Origin: Parafrankia irregularis
GTDB taxonomy: Bacteria; Actinomycetota; Actinomycetes; Frankiales; Frankiaceae
Reading direction: 5' to 3'
Assembly: GCF_001536285.1 (NCBI RefSeq)
Contig: NZ_FAOZ01000052.1
Location: 1-32,820, forward strand
DNA length: 32,820 nt
Shown: positions 1-7,853 of the stretch, one piece after another
Layout: every line of letters begins with the position of its first letter
Position numbering within the stretch: position 1 is the first letter of the stretch
Program-made: the position numbers and the translations under genes
Notes under the pieces: generated by a model
Databases searched by the model: none
What the model was told of the DNA's origin: nothing
What the model saw: only the letters and a program-made list of their open reading frames with translations

Positions 1-64
1 GCTGCTCGGGCGTGGGTCGGCGGGTTCGCGGTGCGTCGGGCGTGGAGCTGCTCGGGCGTGGGTC
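1..64. repeat. Short direct repeats at the left edge
   Basis: An 18-base unit beginning GCTGCTCGGGCG occurs at 1-18 and again, identical, at 47-64. The core TCGGGCGTGG is found three times (6-15, 36-45, 52-61). No gene is supported between the window edge and the integrase stop at 340; apart from these repeats the stretch holds only the hairpin at 181-235. The repeats may continue to the left of the window. Confidence 0.6.
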
Positions 65-180
65 AGGTTGCCGCTTCGCGTGGCGCCTTGGGTCTGTGGT
101 CTTCCCTTTCTCGGCTGGTCAGCCCGCACCACGCGCGTGGCCGTCGTCCACCGTCGGTCTGGTCGCCCGGTCAGAGATCT

Positions 181-235
181 TTCGTGGCGCGGTTGAGCCG
201 GCTTCGCCGGCGCTCGACTTTTCCCGCGCCGCGAA
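181..235. terminator. Long imperfect hairpin downstream of the integrase
   Basis: A 12-base arm, TTCGTGGCGCGG (181-192), pairs with CCGCGCCGCGAA (224-235), with one T-G pair. Inside it lies a second stem around GCCGGC-TTC-GCCGGC with a small bulge. It sits about 105 bases beyond the integrase stop on the transcript side, so a termination or RNA-end function is plausible. No T-run follows on the minus strand, so a structural DNA role is also possible. Confidence 0.4.
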
Positions 236-339
236 GACCCGGGCGGAGGCCCAGTTCGGGAGGCTGCCGCCCGCCTGATCGCCCCCGGTGCCAGTGTCAG
301 GCCCAGCGTGGCCCTCGGAGTGCGAGTACTGCTCGCGCT

Positions 340-1674
340 CTACAGCCCCAGGCGGGCGGCGGCGTTGTCGTCCCAGACGGTGCCGTCCTCGCGGTAGCGG
401 TCCATGGTGGTGCGGGATTTCCAGCGTCCCTGGCGCATGACGGCGGGTTCGGGGACGCCGTGGGCGTAGGCCTCGGTGGCGAAGCCGCGGCGGGTGGAGT
501 GGCCGGCGAAGCGGCCGGTGAGGCCGGCGGCCGCCGCGCGTCGGGCAAGGATGTCGGCGACGGCGCGGTCGGACAGCCGCTTCGCGGCGAGATGGCCGTG
601 GCGGTCGATGCCGCGGAACGCCGGGCCGTCGGTGAGTCCGGCGGCGGCGGTCCAGGCGCGCCAGGCCCGGACCGGGCAGGTCGGCAGGCGCGAGCCGTAA
701 GGCAGGCCGACGAGGGCGCCGGCGCCGTCCTGGTCGGTTTTCGAGCGGCGGATGTGCAGGCGCAGGCCGTGGTCGTCTTCGGGGAGGTCGTCCACGTCGA
801 GTGCGACGAGTTCACTGCGGCGTAGCGCGCCGGAGTAGGCGATGAGGAGCAGGGCCCGGTCACGCAGGTCGGCCAGCCGCGGCGCGGCCGGGCCGGTGAG
901 ATCCATGGCGTCGATCATGGCGCGGATGTCGCGGGTGCGGGTCGGGGTGACCTGGGCGGGGGCGACGGTGTAGGTGCGGCGGATCCCGTTCCACACCGAG
1001 GTGACCTCCGGCGCCCGGGTGGGCGGCGGGTCGACGCCAGCGGCGAGGTGGGCCACCGACAGCGCGGCCAGGCGGCGGCCGAGGGTGGAGACCGCGAGCG
1101 CGCCGGGAGTGCCGCGGGGGCCGGCGTGGTCGGCGAGGTAGGCGGCGATGGTGGTGGGCGCGGCGGGCAGCGCGGCCAGGCCCTCGCGGTCGCACCAAGC
1201 GCGGAAGTGGCGCCAGTCGGCGTCGTAGGCCCGCCAGGTCGAGGCCGCCTTGCCTGCGCGGACGAGCTCGTCGAGAGTGTCGGCGAGCCGCGCAGGCACC
1301 CCCGCCGCCGGCGGTGGCCCGGCGGCGGCGAGCACCAGCTCCCCGCCGCCGGCTGCCACCGGATCCGAGGCGGCCACCGGATCCACCGCCAGCTCCGTAT
1401 CCGCTGTAGACCCGGGAGTCGGTGGAAACAGCATCACCATGTCAGCACTGTCATCCGATCGTGGTTCGTGATTCGAACCACGATCGGCTAGCAGACTCCA
1501 TCCCTGATCTGGAAGAGGAACGACCTCACCACTAGGGGCGGGAGTCGAGGTGACCATCGAAGCAGTGCTGTCCACGGACCTCGAACCTCCCCGACGGCCG
1601 CCTCGGCTGACTTCCGAGAAGGGAAGGTTATCGGAAGCCAGCGGGCCGGGGAAGGCCTGCGGGACACCAGACAC
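340..1674 (-). CDS. Tyrosine recombinase / phage-type integrase
   Basis: This is a site-specific recombinase that should cut and rejoin DNA at paired core sites through a 3'-phosphotyrosine intermediate. The N-terminal SAM-like core-binding domain begins near STWRAYDADWRHFRAWC (about residue 145). The catalytic domain shows the family residues in order: Arg in SGALRRSEL, Lys in RRSKTDQ, HxxR in GHSTRRGF, the His/Trp position in GRWKS, and the nucleophile Tyr in TTMDRYRED close to the C-terminus. The first about 130 residues are low-complexity and unlike the family. A start at ATG 1440 (366 aa) is therefore quite possible and would put the inverted repeat at 1455-1487 just upstream. No strong ribosome binding site decides between the starts. 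The family call is firm; the start is not. Confidence 0.9.
   Translation of the reverse strand: MSGVPQAFPGPLASDNLPFSEVSRGGRRGGSRSVDSTASMVTSTPAPSGEVVPLPDQGWSLLADRGSNHEPRSDDSADMVMLFPPTPGSTADTELAVDPVAASDPVAAGGGELVLAAAGPPPAAGVPARLADTLDELVRAGKAASTWRAYDADWRHFRAWCDREGLAALPAAPTTIAAYLADHAGPRGTPGALAVSTLGRRLAALSVAHLAAGVDPPPTRAPEVTSVWNGIRRTYTVAPAQVTPTRTRDIRAMIDAMDLTGPAAPRLADLRDRALLLIAYSGALRRSELVALDVDDLPEDDHGLRLHIRRSKTDQDGAGALVGLPYGSRLPTCPVRAWRAWTAAAGLTDGPAFRGIDRHGHLAAKRLSDRAVADILARRAAAAGLTGRFAGHSTRRGFATEAYAHGVPEPAVMRQGRWKSRTTMDRYREDGTVWDDNAAARLGL
1455..1487. promoter_or_regulatory. Perfect 14-bp inverted repeat, candidate recombinase core site or operator
   Basis: The left arm CCGATCGTGGTTCG (1455-1468) and right arm CGAACCACGATCGG (1474-1487) are exact reverse complements around TGATT. 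Read as 13-bp arms with a 7-bp spacer, the geometry matches a tyrosine-recombinase core site. It lies 15 bases upstream of the alternative integrase start at 1440. The minus strand contains GTGGTTCGAATC, which resembles a tRNA T-arm, a common attB source. Operator use is the alternative. Confidence 0.5.
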
Positions 1675-1783
1675 GACCCCCAGACCAGGACCTCAACCAC
1701 GACCTATCACATCTCCGTTACTAAGTACCGGACACATCTTCACTCTGCTGAACCTAGGAACAGCGGACTACAGATCAGAGCAG

Positions 1784-1809
1784 TTGGATCTATCTAGGAT
1801 GTGATCCAA
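1784..1809. promoter_or_regulatory. Inverted repeat upstream of the winged-helix regulator
   Basis: TTGGATC (1784-1790) and GATCCAA (1803-1809) form a perfect 7-bp inverted repeat with a 12-base spacer, ending 43 bases before the ATG at 1853. The spacing between half-site centres is about 19 bases, near two helical turns, which suits a dimeric winged-helix protein. It may be an autoregulatory operator between the divergent regulator and integrase genes. Confidence 0.35.
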
Positions 1810-1852
1810 TGTCAGTCTGAGATCCGCACCAGCCACGGGAGGCAGAACATAC

Positions 1853-2410
1853 ATGGATAGCGATCTCAAGAGTGATGACGAGGCACCCCCGGCATCCGAC
1901 GCGCAGTCCGCGTTCACCCCGCCGGCCGTCGTCGAGCCCCGCGACGACACCGACCCGCAGCCCGCGCACGACCCGGCGCTCCTCGCGCACAGCCCCGGGA
2001 CACCGCTGCCGGCTCAGGAACAGCCGGAGACCACCCCGCCGGCCGCCGACGAACCACCACCCGCGGCGGACCCGCGGCCCCTCCTCGCGATCCTCGCGCG
2101 CACCCGCACCATCGAGATCCTCGTCGCCCTCGGCGACAGCGACACCCCGACCCGCTACCGGACCCTCGCCGCCCGCCTCGGCACCACGATGCTCTCCATC
2201 CGCCTGCGCGAGCTGACCACCGCCGGCCTCGTCGACCGCCACGTCGAGCCCGGCCCGCCCATCGAGACCAGCTACGCCCTCACCCCGACCGCCGCCCCGC
2301 TGCTCCCCCCACTGCGCGACATCCTCACCTGGGCCGCCACCCACACCCTGGCCGGACAGACACCGGCACCACCCGCGCCGGCCGCCGACGAACCCCTGCC
2401 CGCCGACTGA
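1853..2410 (+). CDS. HxlR-like winged-helix transcriptional regulator with disordered N-terminus
   Basis: The protein has 185 residues. Residues 1-75 are Pro/Ala/Asp-rich and look disordered. From about residue 78 a winged-helix domain follows: LLAILARTRTIEILVALG, then TRYRTLAARLGTTMLSIRLRELTTAGLVDRHV as the helix-turn-helix, then a wing ending in YALTPTAAPLLPPL. The order matches HxlR-type regulators (one-domain, DNA-binding as dimers), although the family's usual N-terminal Cys is absent and the long disordered arm is unusual. The ATG is preceded by GGGAGG about 10 bases upstream. It is divergent from the integrase, and the inverted repeat at 1784-1809 lies in its leader, so autoregulation or control of integrase is a reasonable inference. 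The inducer is unknown. Confidence 0.7.
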   Translation: MDSDLKSDDEAPPASDAQSAFTPPAVVEPRDDTDPQPAHDPALLAHSPGTPLPAQEQPETTPPAADEPPPAADPRPLLAILARTRTIEILVALGDSDTPTRYRTLAARLGTTMLSIRLRELTTAGLVDRHVEPGPPIETSYALTPTAAPLLPPLRDILTWAATHTLAGQTPAPPAPAADEPLPAD

Positions 2411-2552
2411 CTCCCGCCCAGGGCAGCTCCCCACCAGCGCGGCAGGAGCGGTTCACCACCGCACCATCGGCCGGGTACCCACGGGCCCGCGCCCCGGCGG
2501 AACACCGGCCGGACCGACGGCCTACGACCGGCCGAAGCCGGAGGGAGAAACT

Positions 2553-2846
2553 GTGTCCATGGACCTCCCACGGCCCCGCCGGCGAGTCCTGTCCCTGCCC
2601 GGTGCCCCCCGGCTGCCTCGCCCCGAGCAGCGTCTGGAGTTCCTCGCCCGCAGCCGCCGCCAGCTCCAGGCCCAGCAGCGGTACCTGGCCGCCGACCCCG
2701 GCAGCGCCGCGCAGGTCGGCGAGCGAATCGACGACATCGCCGTCGAGATTCGCGACGAGACCGAAGCGGCGCTCGCCGGCGGGGTCAGCATCGACGTCAT
2801 CCAGCGCGCGATGACCCGCGGAGAGCAGCGCCTACGCCGCCGCTGA
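2553..2846 (+). CDS. Small hypothetical protein (97 aa)
   Basis: I do not recognise a family. The GTG start at 2553 is supported by GGAGGGAG five bases upstream. After a basic N-terminus (MSMDLPRPRRR) most of the protein should be helical and charged, with QRLEFLARSRRQLQAQQRY and VGERIDDIAVEIRDETEAAL reading as two amphipathic helices, ending in a basic tail (RGEQRLRRR). A small helical DNA- or protein-binding factor is possible but not shown. It lies 142 bases after the HxlR-like gene on the same strand and could share its transcript. Confidence 0.55.
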   Translation: MSMDLPRPRRRVLSLPGAPRLPRPEQRLEFLARSRRQLQAQQRYLAADPGSAAQVGERIDDIAVEIRDETEAALAGGVSIDVIQRAMTRGEQRLRRR

Positions 2847-2921
2847 CACCCCATCACCCGGGTTCATCCGCCCCGGGACCGCCATCGGCCACTGGCGGAA
2901 GCCGGCCGGGCGCGCCCGCAC

Positions 2922-3551
2922 CTACCCCGCACGTCCCCCAGCCACCGCACCGGAAGCGTCCCGCAGCGCGACGACGAGCTCCCGCAGCTCGTGCAGCAGG
3001 GAGATCTCCGGCATGACATCACCGGCGGCGACCGCCCCGGCGACGTCGAGGACGCCGTTCTCCTCCGCCTCACGGATCAGCCGACGCAGCATCGGCGCGA
3101 CGACGTCATAACCGTCGTCGACATACGCCTGAGCGGCCCGCGTGGCCGCCCGCGGTCGGCGAACCAGATCCCGCAACGCCTCAAGGGACGTGCCTTGGGC
3201 ATAGATCGCTGTGAAGTCGCCGTACCCGGTCACCGGCCCACCGCCGGCCTCCCCCAACATCCTGACTTCCAGCCGTGCCAGCGCCACCAGATGTACCAGC
3301 GCCCGCGCCTCCGCCCGACCCGCGACCTGGTCGACCTCCTCGGTGGTGACCGACGCGCCGATCACGTGCCGGTTCGAGGAACGGCCACCCGAACTCACCA
3401 GCCGCCCGGCGTCGCCGATCGCATGCAGCGCGGTCGCGAGACGGACGAGATCGTCGCAGGCCGCCGACAACTCCTCGACCGCCTCCAGCAGGCGCCGCTC
3501 ACGCTGAGCTCTCGGAACGTCCCGAGCCGCCACCTCACTGTCTCCACTCAC
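2922..3551 (-). CDS. Hypothetical helical protein (209 aa)
   Basis: No family is recognised. The GTG start at 3551 has GAGGGA three bases upstream. The sequence is soluble and mostly helical: an N-terminal amphipathic helix (RERRLLEAVEELSAACDDLV), a middle part with many small residues and the segment VTTEEVDQVAGRAEARALVHL, and a helical C-terminal half ending in AVAGGRAG. There is no signal peptide, membrane segment or metal motif. It stands alone on the minus strand, convergent with the 97-aa gene. Codon use is typical of the GC-rich left half, so it is probably a true gene. Confidence 0.6.
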   Translation of the reverse strand: MSGDSEVAARDVPRAQRERRLLEAVEELSAACDDLVRLATALHAIGDAGRLVSSGGRSSNRHVIGASVTTEEVDQVAGRAEARALVHLVALARLEVRMLGEAGGGPVTGYGDFTAIYAQGTSLEALRDLVRRPRAATRAAQAYVDDGYDVVAPMLRRLIREAEENGVLDVAGAVAAGDVMPEISLLHELRELVVALRDASGAVAGGRAG

Positions 3552-3823
3552 CGATCCCTCGACCGACGATCACCGAAGAGACGAGACGTCATGATCGCTA
3601 AAGTACAGGTCGATCGAGGAGCAGGACCTTCTCGACGCACGCCGTGTCGCCAGCGGACTGGTGTGGCCGCCGGAACCCCGCACCGCGCGGACGGTGCGCT
3701 ACCGGGGCAGCCTGTGCCACAGGAAGCCACGTCGGGCGCCGCACTCGTCTGACATGAGGTACCGCATCGCGCCGCGCGATGGCCTGCGGCGAGCAGCGAA
3801 CGTCCCCCTCGTGATTGATCATG

Positions 3824-4624
3824 CTAAGCACGGTAGAGCGCCCATGCACCTGCGGCCGCGGCCGTTCGTGAGGTCCACTCATCCGAGCTGGCCTGCGCGA
3901 TCTCAGCCCACAGACGTGCGTTGGCTTTGGCATAGGCGGCGACGGCATCGGCGGGCGCGACCTGCCACGACGGGATCTGGTCGGCCCACCTCTCGGCCTG
4001 CGCGGCGGTGTGCCCGCCTTCGGCCATGAGCCAGACAAGCCAGCCTGCGGGGTCCAGCCACGCCGCGCCCCTGGTCGCCCACGCCCAATCCACCAGGTAC
4101 GCGCGGTCCTTGATCAGGAGGTTCCCGCTGTTCCAGTCGGTGTGCAACAACGCGTCGCCGGCGAACATCTCTGCTTCGGCTGGCTCGGTGATGTAGGCGC
4201 TCAGTCGCTGCTCGGCCTGTTTGAGAGACAGATCCGGGCATGTGACCTGCTGCAGCCGCCGCAGGCAGTCGACGATCAGGGGAAGGTCGTCGGAGCCCGG
4301 TCGGTAGTCCGCGTGCCGGCCGTCGATGTACTCGAAACCGGACAGGTCCCATCCGTCCACCTGGACATGCCACAGCAGCTGGGGAGACAGATCGGCGACG
4401 TGGAGGTTGATCTCGCGCTCTCGCTGTTGGGTGACGATCTGTCGGTGATCCAGGGGGAGGCCCTTGCAGAACACCGGTCCTGACTGTGTGCGCAGGGTCG
4501 CGGCAACGGCTGAGTTGAAGCCGCCGGATGCCGTCGAGGCCGCCGTGACGGGTCCGGTCCGGGCCTCCACCGCGCGCCGGACGGTCACGGGCAGGTCGTC
4601 CCAGTTCATCCGGGACAGGGACAT
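3824..4624 (-). CDS. APH-fold phosphotransferase
   Basis: This is a small-molecule kinase of the aminoglycoside phosphotransferase/choline kinase fold. The catalytic loop HTDWNSGN (family HxDxxxxN) is intact in DALLHTDWNSGNLLI, and the metal-binding Asp follows in YLVDWAWA. An ATP-lobe Lys candidate is in GPVFCKGLPL. The ATG at 4624 is chosen because GGGAGGA lies five bases upstream (4630-4636 on the plus strand); a longer reading to 4672 lacks this. The 266-aa length suits the family. The substrate cannot be told: most actinobacterial members are not proven resistance enzymes. It is followed after about 120 bases by nothing on its own strand downstream, and preceded upstream by the nucleotidyltransferase gene on the same strand. 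Confidence 0.8.
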   Translation of the reverse strand: MSLSRMNWDDLPVTVRRAVEARTGPVTAASTASGGFNSAVAATLRTQSGPVFCKGLPLDHRQIVTQQREREINLHVADLSPQLLWHVQVDGWDLSGFEYIDGRHADYRPGSDDLPLIVDCLRRLQQVTCPDLSLKQAEQRLSAYITEPAEAEMFAGDALLHTDWNSGNLLIKDRAYLVDWAWATRGAAWLDPAGWLVWLMAEGGHTAAQAERWADQIPSWQVAPADAVAAYAKANARLWAEIAQASSDEWTSRTAAAAGAWALYRA

Positions 4625-4744
4625 GCGAATCCTCCCAACAAACGGAGTACCTGGCCCGACCTCTCCGTACACCGGCTCCGTTCCGGCACGCGCAGTTCCC
4701 GAAGCCGGCGTGGCATCGACCGCCCAGACGGCCCGCTCCGAACT

Positions 4745-5320
4745 TCAGCGATCCTCGTCCGAGCCTGCCGGCGGGCCGTCAACGCGGAGGGCCGCGCCGT
4801 CCAGCTCGTAGCTGTCGCCCTGCTCGGCGAGGTGTGTGGCCGCCTCGTAAAGACTGGGCAAGACGAGGAAATCCTTGCTGCGGCCGGCCGTCTCCTTCGA
4901 ACGGATGATGTGTTCCAGGCTCGCGACGTGAATGGTCAGCCCGTGGTCGGGCAGCTCGTAGCTGCGGGCCTCGCGCATCAGAGCGTCGTAGGGACCCACG
5001 CCGGGCAGTTCGATCAGGACGTCGAGGGCGCCGGCGGACGTGATGTACATGGCCATGTAGTCCTCGTAGAACTCGGCCGGTTCCACGACCGGGTGCGCCA
5101 CGTACTCAGTGGAGTCGACGGCCTTCTTCGTCGTGGCGGGGCCCGAGAGCGCGGCCGCGAGCCGGCTGAGGTTCTCCGGTGTGGGCTCGGGAACGACGTC
5201 GAGATCGTCAGTGATGTTCGGGGCGCCCTGCAACCGGGCCCCCACCCCGCCGACGATCACATAGTTCACGTGGTGGTCGGCTAGTCGCCGCAGCAGGCCG
5301 CGGAGCTCGAATCTCCTCAC
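4745..5320 (-). CDS. Nucleotidyltransferase-fold protein (AbiEii/MNT-like)
   Basis: The segment YVIVGGVGARLQGAPNITDDLDVV carries the nucleotidyltransferase signature: a GG motif, a polar turn, then D-x-D (DLD). A third carboxylate is plausible in ALDVLIEL. Such proteins transfer NMP to proteins or tRNA in AbiEii- or MNT-type toxin-antitoxin pairs, or act in other nucleotide-transfer roles. The GTG at 5320 follows the stop of the upstream gene by seven bases, so translational coupling is likely. The open frame runs further upstream but overlaps the preceding gene and has no family similarity there. The coupled small gene may be the partner of a two-gene module; which would be toxin and which antitoxin is unproven. 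Confidence 0.7.
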   Translation of the reverse strand: MRRFELRGLLRRLADHHVNYVIVGGVGARLQGAPNITDDLDVVPEPTPENLSRLAAALSGPATTKKAVDSTEYVAHPVVEPAEFYEDYMAMYITSAGALDVLIELPGVGPYDALMREARSYELPDHGLTIHVASLEHIIRSKETAGRSKDFLVLPSLYEAATHLAEQGDSYELDGAALRVDGPPAGSDEDR

Positions 5321-5327
5321 TGCCCGG

Positions 5328-5609
5328 TTACCGCTGCCCGATGGGGCGCAGAGCCGACAGCGTCTCGACCTGCTCCTCCAACTGCCGCAGCCTGTCCTCG
5401 GGCGGCATCGCGAGGATCGCCTCGACCTGCACCCGCAGACCCGGATCCGACGTCCACGGCCGCCCCACCAGGGCACGTGCGCGCACCATCGCCTCCGCAG
5501 CCTTCGCCCGGTAGTACGCCGCGCGTTCCCCCGCCGTCCGCGGCGCCTCCACCCCCCCGGCCAACACGGCAGGTGAGTGGGGCGTGAGGTCATCTACCGG
5601 AGTCTCCAC
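5328..5609 (-). CDS. Small protein coupled to the nucleotidyltransferase
   Basis: This hypothetical protein of about 93 residues ends seven bases before the nucleotidyltransferase GTG. The middle is helical and basic (ERAAYYRAKAAEAMVRARAL) and the C-terminus is a heptad-like helix (PPEDRLRQLEEQVETLSAL), consistent with a partner-binding or antitoxin role. The GTG at 5609 is chosen because codons upstream, back to a TTG at 5822, lose the strong third-position GC bias; the start remains uncertain. The tight coupling is the main reason to regard it as a functional partner. Confidence 0.5.
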   Translation of the reverse strand: METPVDDLTPHSPAVLAGGVEAPRTAGERAAYYRAKAAEAMVRARALVGRPWTSDPGLRVQVEAILAMPPEDRLRQLEEQVETLSALRPIGQR

Positions 5610-5884
5610 GTTCCCAGGATGCCAGCGGCCCGCGACAGCCCACGGGTCGGACCAGGCCAAGATGCCGCCTCCATCAGCGGCTACCTTCGTGAACACATCA
5701 GCGGGCGGCCAGCTGGATCTTGGCGCTCGTGGGGGTGGTTGGCCGGTGACCTCGAAACCTGCGACTGCTTGGCCGGTCGGTCCCGGCGGCAACGCAGCAC
5801 CAAGCGCCCCGGCCGTCTTCAAGACCGCCAGGGCGCTTTCACTCCGCAGATCGTAGAGATTAAAGTTCCTTCGTGGTGTCGGGA

Positions 5885-6910
5885 ATGCCGGATGATGGCC
5901 TGTACGCGACTTCCTGGGCGCCGCCGGAGCCCAGTGGGCTCCCGGGTCTGCGCGCGGCGATGGCCCGCTACATGAACAGCCAGCATGCTGTCGCCCACTC
6001 GGCTCAAACCGTGGCCATGGGCAAGGGCGCGCTGTTTCCCGCCGGCCGCACCGCCGTGCAGGCCGCCCAAATCCTCTGCGACAACGAATACCGTCGCCTG
6101 CGCGACGCCACGCTGTACTACGTGGCCGCCGACATGACCGAACTCGCCGTCACGGCCGGTGAATCACTCCCAAACTTCCACCTCGAACCCGAAGACGTCC
6201 CCAGCCCGACAGGCTTCGTCGTCTTCGCCGAGCCCATCGGCTCCTACGTCAGCTCCGATGCCGACCCGCCCGAGCGCATCCCGATCGTCGCCGCCTCTTG
6301 GGGCCCCTTCTCCGCGGCCCACCTCCCGCGTGGTGGTGTCTGGGTGACCCATTACGCGCCGACCGACTTCCCCGCGATTGAACGTATGGCGCTCCAGCGC
6401 ATCGGCCGACCCATGCGCGAGCACGAGCGCACCCGACTCCATGCCGGAACGGGCCCTCTGACCTGGGACAACGAAACCGTTCTCGGCTACGGCGGAGACC
6501 TCCAAGCCTCCTTCAAACCCGGCGACAGCCACAGCGGCCCCGGGGACACCATCGCGCCCTGGATCCAGACACTGCGCGCTACCTGGCTGCTGATGAACCA
6601 GCCATCAATCCTCGAGGTCGACGACCTCCCGCAGGATCGGGCCGCAGCCCGTCGTGCCCGCCGTGACGGCCTCGCCGCCAGCCCGGTCCGCCTTCTCCAC
6701 CTGCGTCGTGCCACCCGCAACCAGGGCGCTCCCGACGGCGAGAGCGCCGCCCGGGCCTACACCTGTCGCTGGATGGTCCGCGGTCACTGGCGCCAGCAGT
6801 GGTACCCGACGAGAGGCGTCCACCGCCCCCTCTGGATCAATCCGCATCTCAAAGGACCGGACGGCAAACCCCTCCGCACCGGGGACACCGTTCACGTCCT
6901 AGACCGATGA
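5885..6910 (+). CDS. Hypothetical protein (about 341 aa)
   Basis: No family is recognised with confidence. The protein is soluble, with no signal peptide or membrane segment. The N-terminal half includes GRTAVQAAQILCDNEYRRL and a beta-rich block (PTGFVVFAEPIGSYV, IPIVAASWGPF). The C-terminal quarter holds a striking aromatic and basic motif, RWMVRGHWRQQWYPTRG followed by HRPLWINPHLKGPDG, which suggests a nucleic-acid-binding domain; this is inference only. Starts at GTG 5873 or ATG 5885 are equally possible since no clear ribosome binding site is present. It is divergent from the nucleotidyltransferase pair. Confidence 0.75.
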   Translation: MPDDGLYATSWAPPEPSGLPGLRAAMARYMNSQHAVAHSAQTVAMGKGALFPAGRTAVQAAQILCDNEYRRLRDATLYYVAADMTELAVTAGESLPNFHLEPEDVPSPTGFVVFAEPIGSYVSSDADPPERIPIVAASWGPFSAAHLPRGGVWVTHYAPTDFPAIERMALQRIGRPMREHERTRLHAGTGPLTWDNETVLGYGGDLQASFKPGDSHSGPGDTIAPWIQTLRATWLLMNQPSILEVDDLPQDRAAARRARRDGLAASPVRLLHLRRATRNQGAPDGESAARAYTCRWMVRGHWRQQWYPTRGVHRPLWINPHLKGPDGKPLRTGDTVHVLDR

Positions 6911-6981
6911 ACAGCGTCCACTGGAACGAACATGGAGTGCTGCACGCCTGCTGTGACCTGGACGAACCATCCCCCCACTGA
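6907..6981 (+). CDS. Possible 24-aa ORF overlapping the preceding stop
   Basis: An ATG at 6907 overlaps the stop of the 341-aa gene as ATGA and opens a 24-codon frame (MNSVHWNEHGVLHACC... ending DEPSPH). The overlap would allow re-initiation, and the peptide has a His/Cys-rich centre. With no homologue known to me and so short a frame, chance is a serious alternative. Confidence 0.2.
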   Translation: MNSVHWNEHGVLHACCDLDEPSPH

Positions 6982-7142
6982 CCCATCCGAACCAGGCCGC
7001 ACCATCCGTCCGGACTCTCACCATTTGTCGCACGGCAACAGTCTGACAACAATCCGCTACCACTGTGGACAGGATAAATCGCCAGGTCGCACGCTCCCCG
7101 ACACGCATCGTGAAGAACCGATTGCGCGACCAGGGGGACGCC

Positions 7143-7331
7143 ATGAACCGTGCATCGCTCAGCCCACTCAACCTCAGCCAGGCCGCGACCCGCGCCCACA
7201 CCACACCACGGATGCTCGTCGCCTGGATCCACGACGGGCTGCTGCCCGCGACCTGGACATCCCACGGCTGGCAAATCGACCCAAGCGCCCTCGACCGCAC
7301 CACCAGCAAGATCTGGAGCTGGGCAGCCTGA
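7143..7331 (+). CDS. Small MerR/excisionase-like HTH protein (62 aa)
   Basis: The protein is a single helix-turn-helix module: LNLSQAATRAHTTPRMLVAWIHDGLLPATW, then a short wing (SHGWQIDPSAL). This is the arrangement of excisionase and MerR-type DNA-binding domains, in which helix two is followed by the DGLLP turn. AGGGGGA lies four bases before ATG 7143, so I prefer this to the longer frame starting at 7065. Given the integrase at 340-1674, a recombination directionality factor is an obvious hypothesis, but the 5.5-kb distance does not force it. A general small regulator is the alternative. Confidence 0.65.
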   Translation: MNRASLSPLNLSQAATRAHTTPRMLVAWIHDGLLPATWTSHGWQIDPSALDRTTSKIWSWAA

Positions 7332-7406
7332 CCGGCGGAACGTCGATGTGCAGGGCAGCTACGTAGCGCCCGGGTAGGACGCGGAAGTCCTTCTCGCCGA
7401 CGTCGG

Positions 7407-7420
7407 ATGAGGATCCTCAT
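7407..7420. promoter_or_regulatory. 14-bp perfect palindrome between convergent genes
   Basis: ATGAGGATCCTCAT is a perfect 14-bp palindrome six bases beyond the stop of the VOC gene. It lies between two convergent genes, where a promoter operator is not expected. It may be a binding site or simply a short hairpin; it has no T-run. Confidence 0.3.
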
Positions 7421-7426
7421 GCGGGA

Positions 7427-7783
7427 TCATGGCCCTTCGAGGCCGATGACGGTGCCGAACGGGTCGATGATCTGGCAGATCCTTCGTCTCTCGGACACGG
7501 TGAGTGGGCCCCGGTGGTGGACGCAGCCCGCGGCGAGAAGGTGTCCACGGACCGCATCCAGGTTGGTGACGGCCCAGTAGACGACGGGGGAGCCGCCGCG
7601 GGGGTTGCGGTCGTCGTCGGCTTGGTGGAAGCCGATCTCGACGCCGGCGACGGTGAGCCAGGCGTACACCGACTCGCCGTCGATGTCGAGGTGGACGTCG
7701 GCGCCGAGTTGTGCGGCCCACCAGCGTGCGGATTTCTCGGGGTCGTCGGTGAACGTCATGACGGTGGTGACGGGACCGAACAT
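7427..7783 (-). CDS. VOC (glyoxalase/bleomycin-resistance fold) protein
   Basis: This 118-residue single-domain VOC protein has the beta-alpha-beta-beta-beta order: VTTVMTFTDDPEKSARWWAAQLG, then VYAWLTVAGVEIGFHQAD, the second half-module VVYWAVTNLDAVRGHLLAAG, and a final DPFGTVIGLEG strand. Metal ligands of the fold are plausible at His in GFHQAD and at the Glu of GLEG. ATG 7783 is preferred: residues encoded upstream to 7870 lie outside the fold, and a GAGAGG sequence sits nine bases before it. The gene follows the APH-fold gene by 70 bases on the same strand and may be the last gene of the peptide/MBL/kinase unit. Possible roles are binding or modification of the unit's product, or resistance to it. 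Confidence 0.75.
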   Translation of the reverse strand: MFGPVTTVMTFTDDPEKSARWWAAQLGADVHLDIDGESVYAWLTVAGVEIGFHQADDDRNPRGGSPVVYWAVTNLDAVRGHLLAAGCVHHRGPLTVSERRRICQIIDPFGTVIGLEGP

Positions 7784-7853
7784 CGGGTGGGGCCTCTCCG
7801 CGGTCGAGCGATGATCTGGAGAGGCTACCCAGCCGCGCGAGCCTGCGATCGGA

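Noticed and set aside
31-825. Long plus-strand ORF opposite the integrase
   Set aside because: It is the antisense shadow of the integrase, with low-complexity Gly/Ala/Val content and no domain.
1455-1487. A complete tRNA at the T-arm-like sequence
   Set aside because: Only a fragment resembles a T-arm; the stem pairs fail and the inverted repeat explains the sequence better.
3552-3823. Possible short plus-strand gene (frame with IEEQDLLDARRVASGLVWPP)
   Set aside because: The segment looks protein-like for about 50 codons, but it has no start with a ribosome binding site and loses coding character beyond the APH gene overlap; at most a remnant.
3824-4624. Named antibiotic-resistance kinase
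   Set aside because: The APH catalytic loop is clear, but nothing in the sequence fixes an aminoglycoside or macrolide substrate.
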